Below, piece after piece: positions 9,207-18,941 of a stretch of 64,000 bases of DNA (position 1 is the stretch's first letter; the number at the start of each line of letters is the position of its first letter). The notes beneath the pieces are model-generated. The model made no database searches. It worked only from the letters and a program-made list of their open reading frames with translations, and was not told where the DNA came from. The DNA is from Mycosarcoma maydis (Eukaryota > Basidiomycota > Ustilaginomycetes > Ustilaginales). The translations under genes and the position numbers were made by a program. The stretch covers positions 1,240,001-1,304,000 of the forward strand of contig NC_026478.1 of NCBI RefSeq assembly GCF_000328475.2. The letters are read 5' to 3'.

Positions 9207-11864
9207 ATGGGTACCGAATGGATCTCTTCCTTGTCAACAGCAAGTTCGATCAACACAGTCTCTGCCGACGATGACGTACACACTGGCAACGCCACCTTCA
9301 AGCTGGTAGGAAACGGAACGAGCGTTTCCATCTTTCCTACTCCACCCCCTCGCTCACTCGATAACCCGCAAGAGCTTCGACAACTTCCCTTCCGTGACCG
9401 ACAAAGAGCCAACCAACAGTCTCTAGACCGTACCAACTCCTTGCTTCCAGCTTCTCATGCAGACTGGGTCCGTCCCTCGACCGCACCTACCAAGGTCGGT
9501 AGACCTTTCGAAAACGAACGCCGACGCATCGGCTGGGCCGATGATTGGGATAACGAGCCGATGGAGCAACTTAGACGAATTGATCACGAGGACAAGGACC
9601 ACTTCAAACAACTCGACAACATCCTAGGTTTCCCAAGACAAAGGGCACAACAGCTGCGTCCGACGTTCGGCGCAGGCTTACCGACTTCGTATGATCACTT
9701 TCAGCTTAGATCACGGTCTTTGTCCGTTTCCGCCTCACGCTCGGCCTCTCCGAACAATGCTACTGGGAAATTCGAAGGCAGATCAACTCAAAGAACCTCC
9801 ACGGTCAATGAAACGGTCACTCCCGAAACGTCGCCCCTGTCTAGCCTCACCCCCAGTCCGACTCTTCATTGCAAAAATTTCGATCGACCTTGGGCTCATT
9901 TGCTCTCAGACTATACGGAAGAAACTTCGAGACTTTCACCCAATCACTCTCTGAGCGATCACTCGAAAGGGGCCTCTTCGAGTTATCCTGGTCACAGCTA
10001 TGCTTCTAGTCTTGCTTTCAGTGTTGCGACAGACGCAGCTTGGTCAGAAACCAGTTGCGAGCCATCACGATCAAGCTGCACTGCTATCGAAGAGAGTCGC
10101 AATCAATCTTCCGCAACGTCGAGAACAGGCTGTGAGGAGGGTAATATCAGTCATCTCACCAGCCAACTTTCCTTTTCTGCGAAAAATCGCCCAGATCATA
10201 GCCAGCACTCTGCGATGCATCAATCACAGCCCGACTTACGCTTTTCACCAGCCCCAGCGTCGCAAGAAGGTCTCGGAGGATTGGCGCGCCCAGTACAGCA
10301 AGCTGGCGATCCTTGTCCTTTGCTGCGAGACCCGCAATTGTCAGCAGTGGCAGTTGAGTTCGTCACAAGTCCCAACTACCTGGAGCCCTACAACAGCTGC
10401 GAAGTTCTCATGTTCCCCCGACCTCGTCTGCGCTCTCGCAGCGTCGGTACTGCTCCCCTCTTTACTGTTGAGAAGTTTCATGCACTTCCCGAACGTCTTT
10501 GGCAGAAGAGTGCCGACAATGATGGAGCCCCACCGATCAGAGTAGCCAGAATGTCGACCACCAACGCCCGAAACAAGGCATCGTTACCAGAGCGTTGTGC
10601 TTCCAGTCAGGTCAATCTGAACCCGACTTCCAACCCAAGAAGAGATCACCGCTTGACACTTCACGAAAACTTGCCGCCTCCGCCTCTCCCCAAAGCGTCT
10701 CCTGTGCCTGGGCCTGACCACTACACCACGAAGCCATTACCACCCACTCCTCCACCTACCACCTCACCAATGCTCAGAGTAAGCCAGGACAGCATCGACT
10801 CGCTTGAGCTCTTGGAAGCCTCAGAGCTCCTCGAACGTAATCGCGAGCTTGAACAAGACAGGAAAGCCTGGCGAGAGGAGTATCGAACAAGTCTGCGAGT
10901 GAACAGCAGCCCTCTGTTCGACCGGATCAGCCCTTGCCTCAGCGACCCTTCGTCCTTGGCTGCCCATCGTGAAGCATCTTCACTTCCTGGCAGCGCAAAT
11001 GACCTCGATAAAAGTGCGATTAGGGTGCATCGCCTATGGAACAAGGATGGTGAACAAAAGACTTTGCTAGTGGTACATGCGCGACATGACTCTCCATTTG
11101 GCAAATTAAAGAGCCGCAGCACTCCCAATCTGCGCGAAGGGACCGATGCGGGTCCACAGTCAGGTTCCCTCATCAAGCAATTGTCCCAGCGCCTGAGCAG
11201 CTTTGCGACAAGTAAGCGCCCATCGGCTCCCGTCTCAGCTCGGAGAAGGGGCGCGCTGCTCTCTTGTCAAGACTCAAAAAGGCTGTCGCGACCATCTGCC
11301 GGAATACCTCGAGCAGTCATGAAGGAGCGCCAGCTTGTTACTGACGAGACCATCATAATCGGCAGACCAGAGCTGACGGATGACGTTCCAAAGAAAGGCG
11401 AGTGGCAACCGCATGAAGGGGCTGTACAACCTGGATCTCAAATGGTTCAGGCAGCTGCAGAACCGGCCGCCACTGTCGCTCGCCACAGCTTTGCGTCACG
11501 ATCCGATTATCGGCCTGCTGGAACGAGAGACGAGATCAAAGCTCACCTTGGTGAACGACCACCGTCGGCATGGCCCCATAGAGACTGGTATGATCATTTC
11601 GATAAGAAAATACTGTCGCTGGGGGCGATAAGTCAGACTTGGATTGATCCTGGCTCAGCCACGGCTGTACAAGGTGAACTGATCGTTCCTGGCAGCTCTC
11701 CTGCCAGACAACCAACAACGCCTCCGTCATCTACAGAAGCGGTTTCTAGATTCTGCGATGGTCAGCCGACAGAGCATGATCGCTCCGAGCCCAGTGCACC
11801 GCCTGTTCGTAGCGGGACGGTGCACTTTGAGGACTCAGCTGATGCTCGAGCCTCGAGCAACTAG
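9207..11864 (+). CDS. Orphan Ser/Pro-rich protein (885 residues)
   Basis: The first ATG of the long frame is at 9207; the frame opens 8 codons earlier at a non-ATG codon. The protein is dominated by Ser, Thr, Pro and Arg and is probably largely disordered. Visible segments are an N-terminal block with RRRIGWADDWDNEPMEQLRRID (about residues 108-130), a proline-rich tract ENLPPPPLPKASPVPGP followed by KPLPPTPPPTTSP (candidate SH3-binding, near residues 490-525), and a short charged coiled-coil-like stretch LELLEASELLERNRELEQDR (about residues 530-560). It also has repeated basic-Ser sites such as RSRSLSVSASRSAS and KLKSRSTPNL that look like kinase targets. I do not recognise a family. Possible role as a scaffold or signalling protein is only inference from composition. 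An overlapping short upstream ORF (9176-9274) might lower translation. Confidence 0.65.
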   Translation: MGTEWISSLSTASSINTVSADDDVHTGNATFKLVGNGTSVSIFPTPPPRSLDNPQELRQLPFRDRQRANQQSLDRTNSLLPASHADWVRPSTAPTKVGRPFENERRRIGWADDWDNEPMEQLRRIDHEDKDHFKQLDNILGFPRQRAQQLRPTFGAGLPTSYDHFQLRSRSLSVSASRSASPNNATGKFEGRSTQRTSTVNETVTPETSPLSSLTPSPTLHCKNFDRPWAHLLSDYTEETSRLSPNHSLSDHSKGASSSYPGHSYASSLAFSVATDAAWSETSCEPSRSSCTAIEESRNQSSATSRTGCEEGNISHLTSQLSFSAKNRPDHSQHSAMHQSQPDLRFSPAPASQEGLGGLARPVQQAGDPCPLLRDPQLSAVAVEFVTSPNYLEPYNSCEVLMFPRPRLRSRSVGTAPLFTVEKFHALPERLWQKSADNDGAPPIRVARMSTTNARNKASLPERCASSQVNLNPTSNPRRDHRLTLHENLPPPPLPKASPVPGPDHYTTKPLPPTPPPTTSPMLRVSQDSIDSLELLEASELLERNRELEQDRKAWREEYRTSLRVNSSPLFDRISPCLSDPSSLAAHREASSLPGSANDLDKSAIRVHRLWNKDGEQKTLLVVHARHDSPFGKLKSRSTPNLREGTDAGPQSGSLIKQLSQRLSSFATSKRPSAPVSARRRGALLSCQDSKRLSRPSAGIPRAVMKERQLVTDETIIIGRPELTDDVPKKGEWQPHEGAVQPGSQMVQAAAEPAATVARHSFASRSDYRPAGTRDEIKAHLGERPPSAWPHRDWYDHFDKKILSLGAISQTWIDPGSATAVQGELIVPGSSPARQPTTPPSSTEAVSRFCDGQPTEHDRSEPSAPPVRSGTVHFEDSADARASSN

Positions 11865-12371
11865 ACATCAATGCATAGTAACGCAAGCGGTCTGCGATAG
11901 TAGCAGCATGGACTTTGATGGAGCTTTCTTCTGTGAACCATAGCTGGCAATCTTTTTAACCTGGTCGCATGTACCGTCTCTTCGTTGTATTTACAATGCA
12001 GTTGGCATGCTGTTGCTTTATCGCCTTTGCGGTACAAGAAAATTGAGCATGTTGTGTCTGAATCGCGAATGCTTCTCTACCAATCACGAGTGAATCATGA
12101 ATCATGAATCGATGACAAGAAAGCTCGGCAATCGGCCAACATTATTCACGATTCGTGATTCTCGGGAAGCGGCGCGTGGAAATCATGAATGAGAGCGTGT
12201 CGAGGTGTTGGCGTTTTGGACCCTGAGCAACGTTGAGCCACTCGTGACTCTTCCGACATCAGTCGTGAGTTTAAAACGAGCAGGGTCATCCTTTCCGAAC
12301 ACCAACGCTGCTCCGGCGTCTTGTGGTTCTGAAAAATTGCTAGGCAATCCGAAGCTAGCAGTTCTTTCAAA
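11865..12371. other. Intergenic, Spp1 promoter region
   Basis: About 500 bp. It contains a cluster of heptamer-type words: GAATCGCGAATG at 12060, CACGAGTGAATCATGAATCATGAATCG from about 12088, and ATTCACGATTCGTGATTC from about 12145. Its left part serves as 3' flank of the orphan gene. No gene is supported. Confidence 0.5.
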
Positions 12372-14378
12372 ATGGAGTTCGACGCTGAAGATGCTACAGC
12401 TCCAACGTCGAGCACCATGGAGATGGACTTGACGCCGCCCAAGAAGCGCATCAAGTCGGCACAGGCAAGTCGATCTGCCTCGACTGAGCCGTCTACTCTC
12501 GACGCGATCCTTTACGGCGATGTCTATGAAGATGCGATTGGTCCACAGGAAGCATCATCGTTGACGGCTGCAGCCGACGCAAGCGCAGACATGGTAAAGA
12601 CGGAAATTGACCATGTCGCATCAACGCTCGAGGTCATTCCAACCACCCAACTGGAACCTTTAGCAGCCGAGACGTTTTCATCAACACTGCTGTCAGTTGT
12701 GCAGCCTGAAAGCGATGCGGCTGTGTCACAACCCATAGCTAGGAAGAAAAAGACCAGCTCCGCCAGCTTATCATCGAAGAAGGATGGCTCAGCCTTGATC
12801 AGCACGAGCAAAAGCAAAAAGTCCTCCGCCTCGACCAAGAAGGCCACTTGCTCTACTTCATCTCTTACACATCCAGAACCTCCCTCCAGCCGCAGTCGAA
12901 CTCGAGCGGAACCTGTTTCACCTCCCCCCGTCGCCGTCAACACAGTCGAAGAAGCTGAAGAGGAAGACACCGCGCTATATTGCATCTGCCAGAGACGACA
13001 GGACGATGTCCAAGGCGGTATGATCATGTGCGACCGTTGTGAGCAGTGGTACCACTATCGATGCATGGACATAACCGAGGACGATGCGGAATTGGTAGAT
13101 CAATTCATCTGCCCTCCCTGCCACCAAGTGACAGGAGAAGAGACGACGTACAAAGCAGCTTGTTCTAGAGCTGAGTGCAGAAGAGCGGCAAGGTCGCCTT
13201 TCAGCAAGTATTGCTCGGAGAGGTGTGGTGTTTTGGCGGTCACAGCGAGGTTGGCTGCATTGAAGGTGGAGAAGAACAAGGCGGCTGTAGCAAAGTTAGA
13301 AGCAGATGAGAGGGTCATGGCTGCAAGACAGACGGAAGGGTTTACACTCAGGACGGATAAGTTCAAGACGGAGTGGAAGAATGTCGTGGCTGAGCAGCTA
13401 GGAGGTGGTGCAATTTGGGCAGCACCGATTCAAAGATTGAGGTTTGGAGATGCCTTTGCTGTGATGGTCAAAGGACAAACTGATACAGATTTACAAGTAG
13501 CAAATGACGTGCTTGATGGAGCTGCGAAGCCTGCTGTAGAGGAGGTACCAGTGACCGCGTCAACGGCATCATTCCAAGCATCGAAACCAACAACGTCCTC
13601 CAGATCACCCGAGACGTCATCCGCAACGAGTCTGATTGGTGTCAGAGAGCAACTCACCTTTGTTGCCAACCAGATCCTCGCGGTCGACCTCGAGAAATCG
13701 CGTCTCAACGCTCGACTTGATCGTCTCGATTTACGCAGTACCCTTCTCCACCTCGTTTCTGATCGCGTACCTACGCTTGCACCTGTCGGTTCATCCTCCG
13801 CCGCCGGGCTCGAAGCTGCCGACGAGAATGACGAAGAGATGCCTGATCTCATTACGAAACCCAAGAAGAAGAAGAAAGCATCTTCCAAATCAAAATCGAA
13901 ATCCTCAACTGACCTCTCGGGCGGTCCACGCTGCGGATACGACCAGCGCCTGCACTGGGATGATCCGGCGTTCGACGTATGGGCACACGATGCACCAGGC
14001 TCCGCCATCCTTGCTCACGAAACCGCGCTCGACGGTGTCCTCTATGACACCACTGATACCACACAACAGCCGAAACTGATATGCGCAACGCCCAGACGCA
14101 AGTGCAGACGACATGCAGACTGGTCAAATCTATGCGAGCTCGCACTAGATACTGAAAAGGCGAGCTTAAATGCCGATTCAAGGGTGTTGACGCAGCGCAA
14201 GCTGGCTTTGGTCAAGATGAAGGAGAGATTGACCGTAGAGTTGGACGCGGTCAAGAGTTTGGTCGTGCAAGAAGAGAGAGCGAACAAGAGGAGGGAGGAG
14301 GAGAGAGATAGAAATGTGGCGATGCGGATGGCCAACGAGGGCACACGAAGGCGTGCTTTGCTGTGGGATCAGCGCTGA
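12372..14378 (+). CDS. SPP1: COMPASS (Set1) complex PHD-finger subunit, Spp1/CFP1-like
   Basis: A 668-residue protein from the ATG at 12372. A PHD finger spans about residues 202-250: YCICQRRQ, MIMCDRCEQWYHYRCMDI and FICPPC supply the Cys4-His-Cys3 zinc ligands. It is followed by a second Cys cluster (CSRAECRRAARSPFSKYCSERCG), the arrangement found in Spp1/CXXC1 proteins. The PHD finger of this family reads H3K4 methylation and Spp1 tethers and stimulates the Set1 methyltransferase. The N-terminal 190 residues are Ser/Lys-rich and disordered. A C-terminal helical, Cys-containing part (CRRHADWSNLCELALDTEKASLN...) corresponds to the C-terminal Set1-interacting region of the family. It contains no CXXC DNA-binding domain, as in fungal members. 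Its 3' end converges with the ankyrin-like gene 144 bp away. Confidence 0.85.
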   Translation: MEFDAEDATAPTSSTMEMDLTPPKKRIKSAQASRSASTEPSTLDAILYGDVYEDAIGPQEASSLTAAADASADMVKTEIDHVASTLEVIPTTQLEPLAAETFSSTLLSVVQPESDAAVSQPIARKKKTSSASLSSKKDGSALISTSKSKKSSASTKKATCSTSSLTHPEPPSSRSRTRAEPVSPPPVAVNTVEEAEEEDTALYCICQRRQDDVQGGMIMCDRCEQWYHYRCMDITEDDAELVDQFICPPCHQVTGEETTYKAACSRAECRRAARSPFSKYCSERCGVLAVTARLAALKVEKNKAAVAKLEADERVMAARQTEGFTLRTDKFKTEWKNVVAEQLGGGAIWAAPIQRLRFGDAFAVMVKGQTDTDLQVANDVLDGAAKPAVEEVPVTASTASFQASKPTTSSRSPETSSATSLIGVREQLTFVANQILAVDLEKSRLNARLDRLDLRSTLLHLVSDRVPTLAPVGSSSAAGLEAADENDEEMPDLITKPKKKKKASSKSKSKSSTDLSGGPRCGYDQRLHWDDPAFDVWAHDAPGSAILAHETALDGVLYDTTDTTQQPKLICATPRRKCRRHADWSNLCELALDTEKASLNADSRVLTQRKLALVKMKERLTVELDAVKSLVVQEERANKRREEERDRNVAMRMANEGTRRRALLWDQR

Positions 14379-14522
14379 AACTCAAATGCAACACAATTCG
14401 TGATACATTCGTGATACGCACATGCGCACATGCGACACTTTGCAACATTCGATTGCAGAGTGTGGAAACTTCGGGTGTCTTTGACCTGTGCATCTCGGGG
14501 GGTTCTTTTCAACCATGAACAT

Positions 14523-16136
14523 TCAGCTTCGATTTCTCCCTTCTAGCGACGCCGTGATAAGCTCCAATCTCTCGTGCGAGCCCTTTCTCCTCGCGCCCTC
14601 CTGCAACGCCTCGGCAACTCTTGTTGCTAACTTGACCAACCCAGCCGATGGGCCTTTCACCCCACTCAGCCCATCAACTGTATACCCCAACTTGCCCACT
14701 CTAGCCACAAAGTTGCTCGCCACCCTTTCGTCTCTCGCAAAGAAGAAGCTCGGCAGCGGATTCGCCAGATCTCTCAACTCGGCTTCGTCAACCTTTGAGC
14801 CGCGGAGACTTTGTTGCACTGCTTCGAACTGCGATCTTGTCAATTTGATCAACGACCAAAGCGCCATGAGCAGCAGATCCGACTGTGCATTGGAAATGTA
14901 GTCCTTCACCGCAGCAACTTTCTCACTCTTATGCCTCAACGAGACCGTCACAAATTGCATCACTTGTGACCTGCTCCTCGCCACCGGATCCGCTCCACCA
15001 TCCAAGGCCCCCGCTGCCGAATACCTGAGCGTCAAACAGTGAGCTACATCCTCAATCGCAGAATTTAAAAAGGGCGAGCCTTCCGACATGACCAAGACCT
15101 GCAGGTACGATGCCAACAACGACGTCTGGTCTTGGAAAATGCTGTGGTCGATGGCGAGCTTGAGGTTTACGCGGATCTTGCGTAGACGCGACATGGTACG
15201 CGGATCCAATTGCAGTTTCTTGGGCTTTTTGACTTTGCTCACTGTCCCACCAATCGAGGTGGCCGCTTGAGGCGAATCTTCGTACTCGTCTTCGTCATCC
15301 GGTAGCTGATTGACGAACTTTGATAGTGCACCAACCAGTACGATCGAGACGGTCTCCCATCCTTTGCCTAGCGAAATGGCATACCCCAGCGGAGTGTTAG
15401 TGGAGCCGCCGGCTTGTGATGCAGCAGGCGAGTTTTTCCCAGCAGGACCGCCACCGTGGGAGAGATCGAGAAGAAGGTCAAAATTGGCATTTCGGATTGC
15501 TAAGATAGTCTCGACGTCCTTTTTGTCGATCGCTTTCAGCAAATCATGCGTTTCAAACTGTCTGAACGGTGCCGAAATTGTTGATTTGGGCTTGGCTCCT
15601 TCTGATGCATATGCGCTACCGTCGCGCGATTCGTCTTCTTGGTCGATTACAGCACTAGAAAGATGGCCATCGCTGTGTCCATTTGCCTCGTGCCCAGAGC
15701 CCGACTGTTGCACGACGATGCGGGACAAGAGTAGAGCGATCAGAGCATTGCCTCGATTCGCATCACTGCGTTCGCCTAGCAGCTTCGGATCGAGATCGTA
15801 ATTGAGATGCATCTCCTGCAATGCGGCCTGGATCCACTGCCGTGCATGTTCAAGTTCGGCGCCTGGAAGCAGCTTTTCGATCCGATCATTGGGAAGTGCT
15901 GGGAACGACTCGACTGTTTGCTTCAAGTCTTGCGCATCCAGTGGAGCAGCAACGACCAGCTTGGACAGCGATCTCCCCACGGCATCTGAAGGAGGATTAA
16001 CTTTGTTGGAATTGGAACAAGATGTTGCCGTTCGCTGAGCGTTGGCCCGGAAGCTGAGCGCTCGCTCAACAAACGAGGCTGCTTGATGGAAGCCGCTCTT
16101 GGACGGTGGACCCGCTGCGCTGGGTTGATTGGACAT
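14523..16136 (-). CDS. Conserved hypothetical protein, possibly ankyrin-like
   Basis: A 537-residue protein starting at ATG 16136 (MSNQPSAAGPPSKSG). The region FETHDLLKAIDKKDVETILAIRN...NTPLGYAISLGKGWETVSIVLVGALSKFVN (about residues 190-275) resembles divergent ankyrin repeats (TPLxxA core). The C-terminal half is mostly alpha-helical, with SRLRKIRVNLKLAIDHSIFQDQTSLLASYLQVL and LTLRYSAAGALDGG, and ends in a basic tail. There is no signal peptide or membrane segment. I do not recognise a named family. The even, non-repetitive amino-acid composition argues that it is a genuine folded protein. It might be a cytoplasmic scaffold, but function is unknown. Confidence 0.7.
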   Translation of the reverse strand: MSNQPSAAGPPSKSGFHQAASFVERALSFRANAQRTATSCSNSNKVNPPSDAVGRSLSKLVVAAPLDAQDLKQTVESFPALPNDRIEKLLPGAELEHARQWIQAALQEMHLNYDLDPKLLGERSDANRGNALIALLLSRIVVQQSGSGHEANGHSDGHLSSAVIDQEDESRDGSAYASEGAKPKSTISAPFRQFETHDLLKAIDKKDVETILAIRNANFDLLLDLSHGGGPAGKNSPAASQAGGSTNTPLGYAISLGKGWETVSIVLVGALSKFVNQLPDDEDEYEDSPQAATSIGGTVSKVKKPKKLQLDPRTMSRLRKIRVNLKLAIDHSIFQDQTSLLASYLQVLVMSEGSPFLNSAIEDVAHCLTLRYSAAGALDGGADPVARSRSQVMQFVTVSLRHKSEKVAAVKDYISNAQSDLLLMALWSLIKLTRSQFEAVQQSLRGSKVDEAELRDLANPLPSFFFARDERVASNFVARVGKLGYTVDGLSGVKGPSAGLVKLATRVAEALQEGARRKGSHERLELITASLEGRNRS

Positions 16137-17565
16137 AGCGATGCGATTGATCTCGGGCGTTAGTGAGAGATTTAGCCGTTGCGTCGAAATAAGGTGGATG
16201 TTCGAAGCTGAGATACGTACGTGTTACTGAGGTCAAGATGTAAGTACCAAGTGCACAGCCAACTTTTGCCGCTGTGGAGCTGCAGGGCCAGTGCGCAGCT
16301 GCACTTTTTGTGGAGGTTGTACTAACGACTCGTAGGCGCGCTTCGTACCAAACAAAGTGGCCAAGAAAATGGATGTGGTCAACGACAGATATTCGTGATT
16401 CACATTCTGAAAATTGGGGTCGTAAAAGTCAAATGAAAATCTTCCGTCGCCATAGTGACGCACTGGGCTGAACTGCTACTGTATAAAAAGCGTTCACGAC
16501 TGCCACGCTTTCAGTAATGTGTTTACTGGCCGGAGCATCCGACGAGATCCTTGTAAAGAGATAAAAGCGACTCTTTGGCCTCGAAGAGGGGAAAGTACTA
16601 GATCAGCGATCCTCTTGCTCAAAAGAGAAGCGGATGTCTTTGCCCTTGTCCTACCTGGCAGCATGTCATCGGCTATCAGGCACGAATTAGCTTAAGTGAG
16701 AGATGTGCAAGGGCTTTGAAGTACTAGACCGGAGTACTAAGCCTGCTCTGTAACATCGAGGTGGAGTCTAAAGCAGCCGCACGAAACGCAAGGCCATTCC
16801 TTGCAATCACAACCGTGAACCACTGTAAACATTTGCTGGGTACCACGAAGCGAGAACTCTCTGGGAAGTTCGTTCGAAGACGGTTAGTGACGCCTTCCCA
16901 ATAGACTGTATATGAGTGTGGGACCCTTGCCGTTTTGGGCGCTTTAGCTCCATGCAGGGTTGAAACCCGAAAGCTTGACCAACGCCAGCTTTTCAACGAC
17001 ACACTCAGCTGAACGTGGGTCCTCAACCGATGGAGCCCAACCGTCTAATCCGAGACTTCAGCTAGAGCGCCATAAAGAGGTCTACTCCCAACACTCGGAG
17101 CACTCCTCCCACATGACTTCATCTTGCTTTGTCTGTCCACCTTTTCTAGTACAGTAAATCTCATCTCATTTGTGGTACTGGGCTGCAGCTGTCTAGGAGC
17201 ACACTGCAGGTGGTGCGACGCATGGGACGTGAGAGTTGTCCCATTTCTTGGCAGGGTGATAGTGTGAAATGATGGGATTGCTGAGGGGAGACTACCGCCC
17301 ACCGGGTTTGGTATCATTCGCCGCGACATGGAATCTTTACATTACGAGACCATCTCAATTGCTCATTCAGATGCAGATCGCCTGTTACAGTTACAGACAG
17401 TACAGTACAGCATTGTAGTCTCACTTGACAAGAATATCGGTTGGTAGTCCTTGATGACCCGCTACATCGGCTATAAAAGCTGGCTCATTGTGATTTTACC
17501 ACTGAGTTTGTCCTCCCAACTCTCAATAGCTTCTAATCGAGTCTCTCGGCATTCGCAAAACCAAC
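16137..17565. promoter_or_regulatory. Divergent intergenic region upstream of the first secreted peptide
   Basis: 1.4 kb between the ankyrin-like gene (minus) and the first small secreted-peptide gene (plus). A TATAAAA box lies at 17472-17478, 88 bp before that gene's ATG, and another GTATAAAAAG lies at 16481-16490 with no evident gene behind it. One ATTCGTGATTCAC motif is at about 16393. No ORF here looks like a protein. Confidence 0.45.
17472..17478 (+). promoter_or_regulatory. TATA box of the first secreted-peptide gene
   Basis: TATAAAA lies 88 bp upstream of the ATG at 17566. A consensus TATA box in this position fits a strongly regulated gene; the assignment is by position only. Confidence 0.5.
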
Positions 17566-17926
17566 ATGGTCCGAGTCAACGCTCTCACCCGTGCCTCGAC
17601 GCTCTCGCTTGTCCTTGTGCTGGTGGGAATTGCGCTGCTTTCGTCGCAAGCCGTCAATGCAGCCCCTACGGAGGGGCGAGGATACAAGCGACTGCAACCA
17701 GTGCCAAGCAACCTGAAACAATTCTTGAAAGCTACTCCTAGTGGCTCCTCGTCTCGTTCGTCCAGCTTGTGGAGTAAGGTGAAAAGGTGCGTTTTTTTTT
17801 TTTTTTTTTTTTTTTTTTCTCCTTATACGTATCGAGGAAAAGACGCGAGCGGGGAATGAAATACTGATGTTTGTTTGTCATCGGAAAATAAACAGTGCCT
17901 TCCGGTTCGGCTCCAAGTATCACTGA
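17566..17926 (+). CDS. Small secreted cationic peptide 1 (tandem pair)
   Basis: Exon 1 17566-17786, intron 17787-17895, exon 2 17896-17926; 83 residues. The N-terminus MVRVNALTRA... with the core LSLVLVLVGIALLS and an AVNA-A site is a clear signal peptide (about 32 residues). The mature part of about 50 residues has no cysteine and is strongly basic (about 11 Lys/Arg against 1 Glu). It has a possible Kex2 site at YKR and ends in SLWSKVKSAFRFGSKYH, in which the hydrophobic residues fall on one helical face. The splice sites are inferred by comparison with the paralogue 665 bp downstream: both genes have a phase-2 intron at the same codon and an exon 2 of exactly 31 nt. The intron contains a run of 27 T. 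Function unknown; candidate effector or antimicrobial peptide. Confidence 0.75.
17792..17818 (+). repeat. Poly(T) tract, 27 bases, in the intron of secreted peptide 1
   Basis: An uninterrupted run of 27 T lies 5 bases after the GTGCG donor. It is intronic if the splicing model is right. The paralogue's intron has no such tract. Confidence 0.9.
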
Positions 17927-18590
17927 TTAGCAGCTAGATGCTTGGATGCCTTCTTGCCAAGTCTATTGCGAATCGCATCTGATGTGCAACGCACGTTTGG
18001 GAACTCCTCGTCTTCGAGACAGGCTCTGATGGTCTACTGCTTGAAGCGTTTTCTCTGATGGGTATGTCAAATTCTGTTCGATCGTTACTGCAATATATTC
18101 TTTCGTTTTGAGACGTTTGGCAGAGGAAGATCTGAGTTGTAGCCTAGCTATTCAGGGGGAGCATCCTCATTGCATGATGCTTGTCGCTGCAGATTCTTGT
18201 AGCACGTGGGTGTGATTGCCACATGTCAAATTGCGACGCTTTTCGACGTTGTTGAATGTCCATAGCCGCTCTTGTTGATCTATGGTGGTGACCATGAAGT
18301 CGCGCGTACAGCCTACCCGCAAGCCATCTAGTTCTGTTTATGGTGCATGGTATATTTGTAAATTTTTTCCGTCAACACAATACCTTCTTGTAGGTGTCAC
18401 GAGACCTGGTGATGGGAAGAGAGGTGGGATCAAGTGAAATGAGGTTGGTGGTACGAGGCATTGATTGATAGCCTTTCCAATTCCTTGTTGAGTCACACTA
18501 AACGGTGTGTCGTTCGTCTCTTTCCTCTTGCTCCATGCTCAGTACTGCCAAAAGCTTCTTGTCCTTCTTCCATACCAAGCTCGGGACAAG
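17927..18590. other. Intergenic between the two secreted-peptide genes
   Basis: 664 bp. No third copy of the peptide gene is recognisable here and no TATAAA is seen before the second gene. It presumably serves as terminator of the first and promoter of the second. Confidence 0.4.
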
Positions 18591-18941
18591 ATGGTTCGGG
18601 TCGATACTCTCGCATGCGCTACTGTGTTCTCTACTCTTCTCACAATTTCCTGCATTGCACTGCTCTCGCTTCCAAGCGTCTCTGCGCCAAAGCCTTATGC
18701 TAGCTACCAGAAAATGGCCCCAGATGGAAGAATGTTGCAGTCTTATCGAACAACGCCTTCTCGGCCGTTCACATCTTCTCCGATCAACAAGAGCCTATGG
18801 AAGAAGTTCAAAGGGTATGTATCTGATCTTTACATAACAGAGCATCAGATACATGCTATGGAGAGAGACTCACTGACATGAACTGCTTGCATCGATCAAA
18901 CGAACATTAGCCTTCTCGGGATCGGCTCCAAGGTCCACTGA
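18591..18941 (+). CDS. Small secreted cationic peptide 2 (tandem pair)
   Basis: Exon 1 18591-18814, intron 18815-18910 (GTATGT...TTAG, 96 nt), exon 2 18911-18941; 84 residues. It begins MVRVDTLACA like its neighbour and has a signal peptide with the core LLTISCIALLSLPSV and probable cleavage after SVSA. The mature part lacks cysteine and carries about 10 Lys/Arg against 1 Asp. Its end reads SLWKKFKGLLGIGSKVH, aligning with the neighbour at S, L, W, K, K, G, S, K and H. The only hydrophobic-for-hydrophobic changes fall on the same helical positions. Without the intron the frame would run on to a stop near 18881, so the homologous C-terminus is the evidence for splicing. Start at 18591 is set by the paralogue; the upstream open frame has no ATG. 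Function unknown. Confidence 0.75.

Noticed and set aside
16951..16975. Possible tRNA B-box (GGTTGAAACCC)
   Set aside because: No matching A-box, acceptor stem or cloverleaf could be folded around it; no tRNA gene was found in the window.
18505..18837. 110-codon frame overlapping secreted peptide 2 in another frame, with an ATG at 18534
   Set aside because: It lacks a signal peptide and similarity to anything, and the paralogue comparison supports the other frame and its intron.
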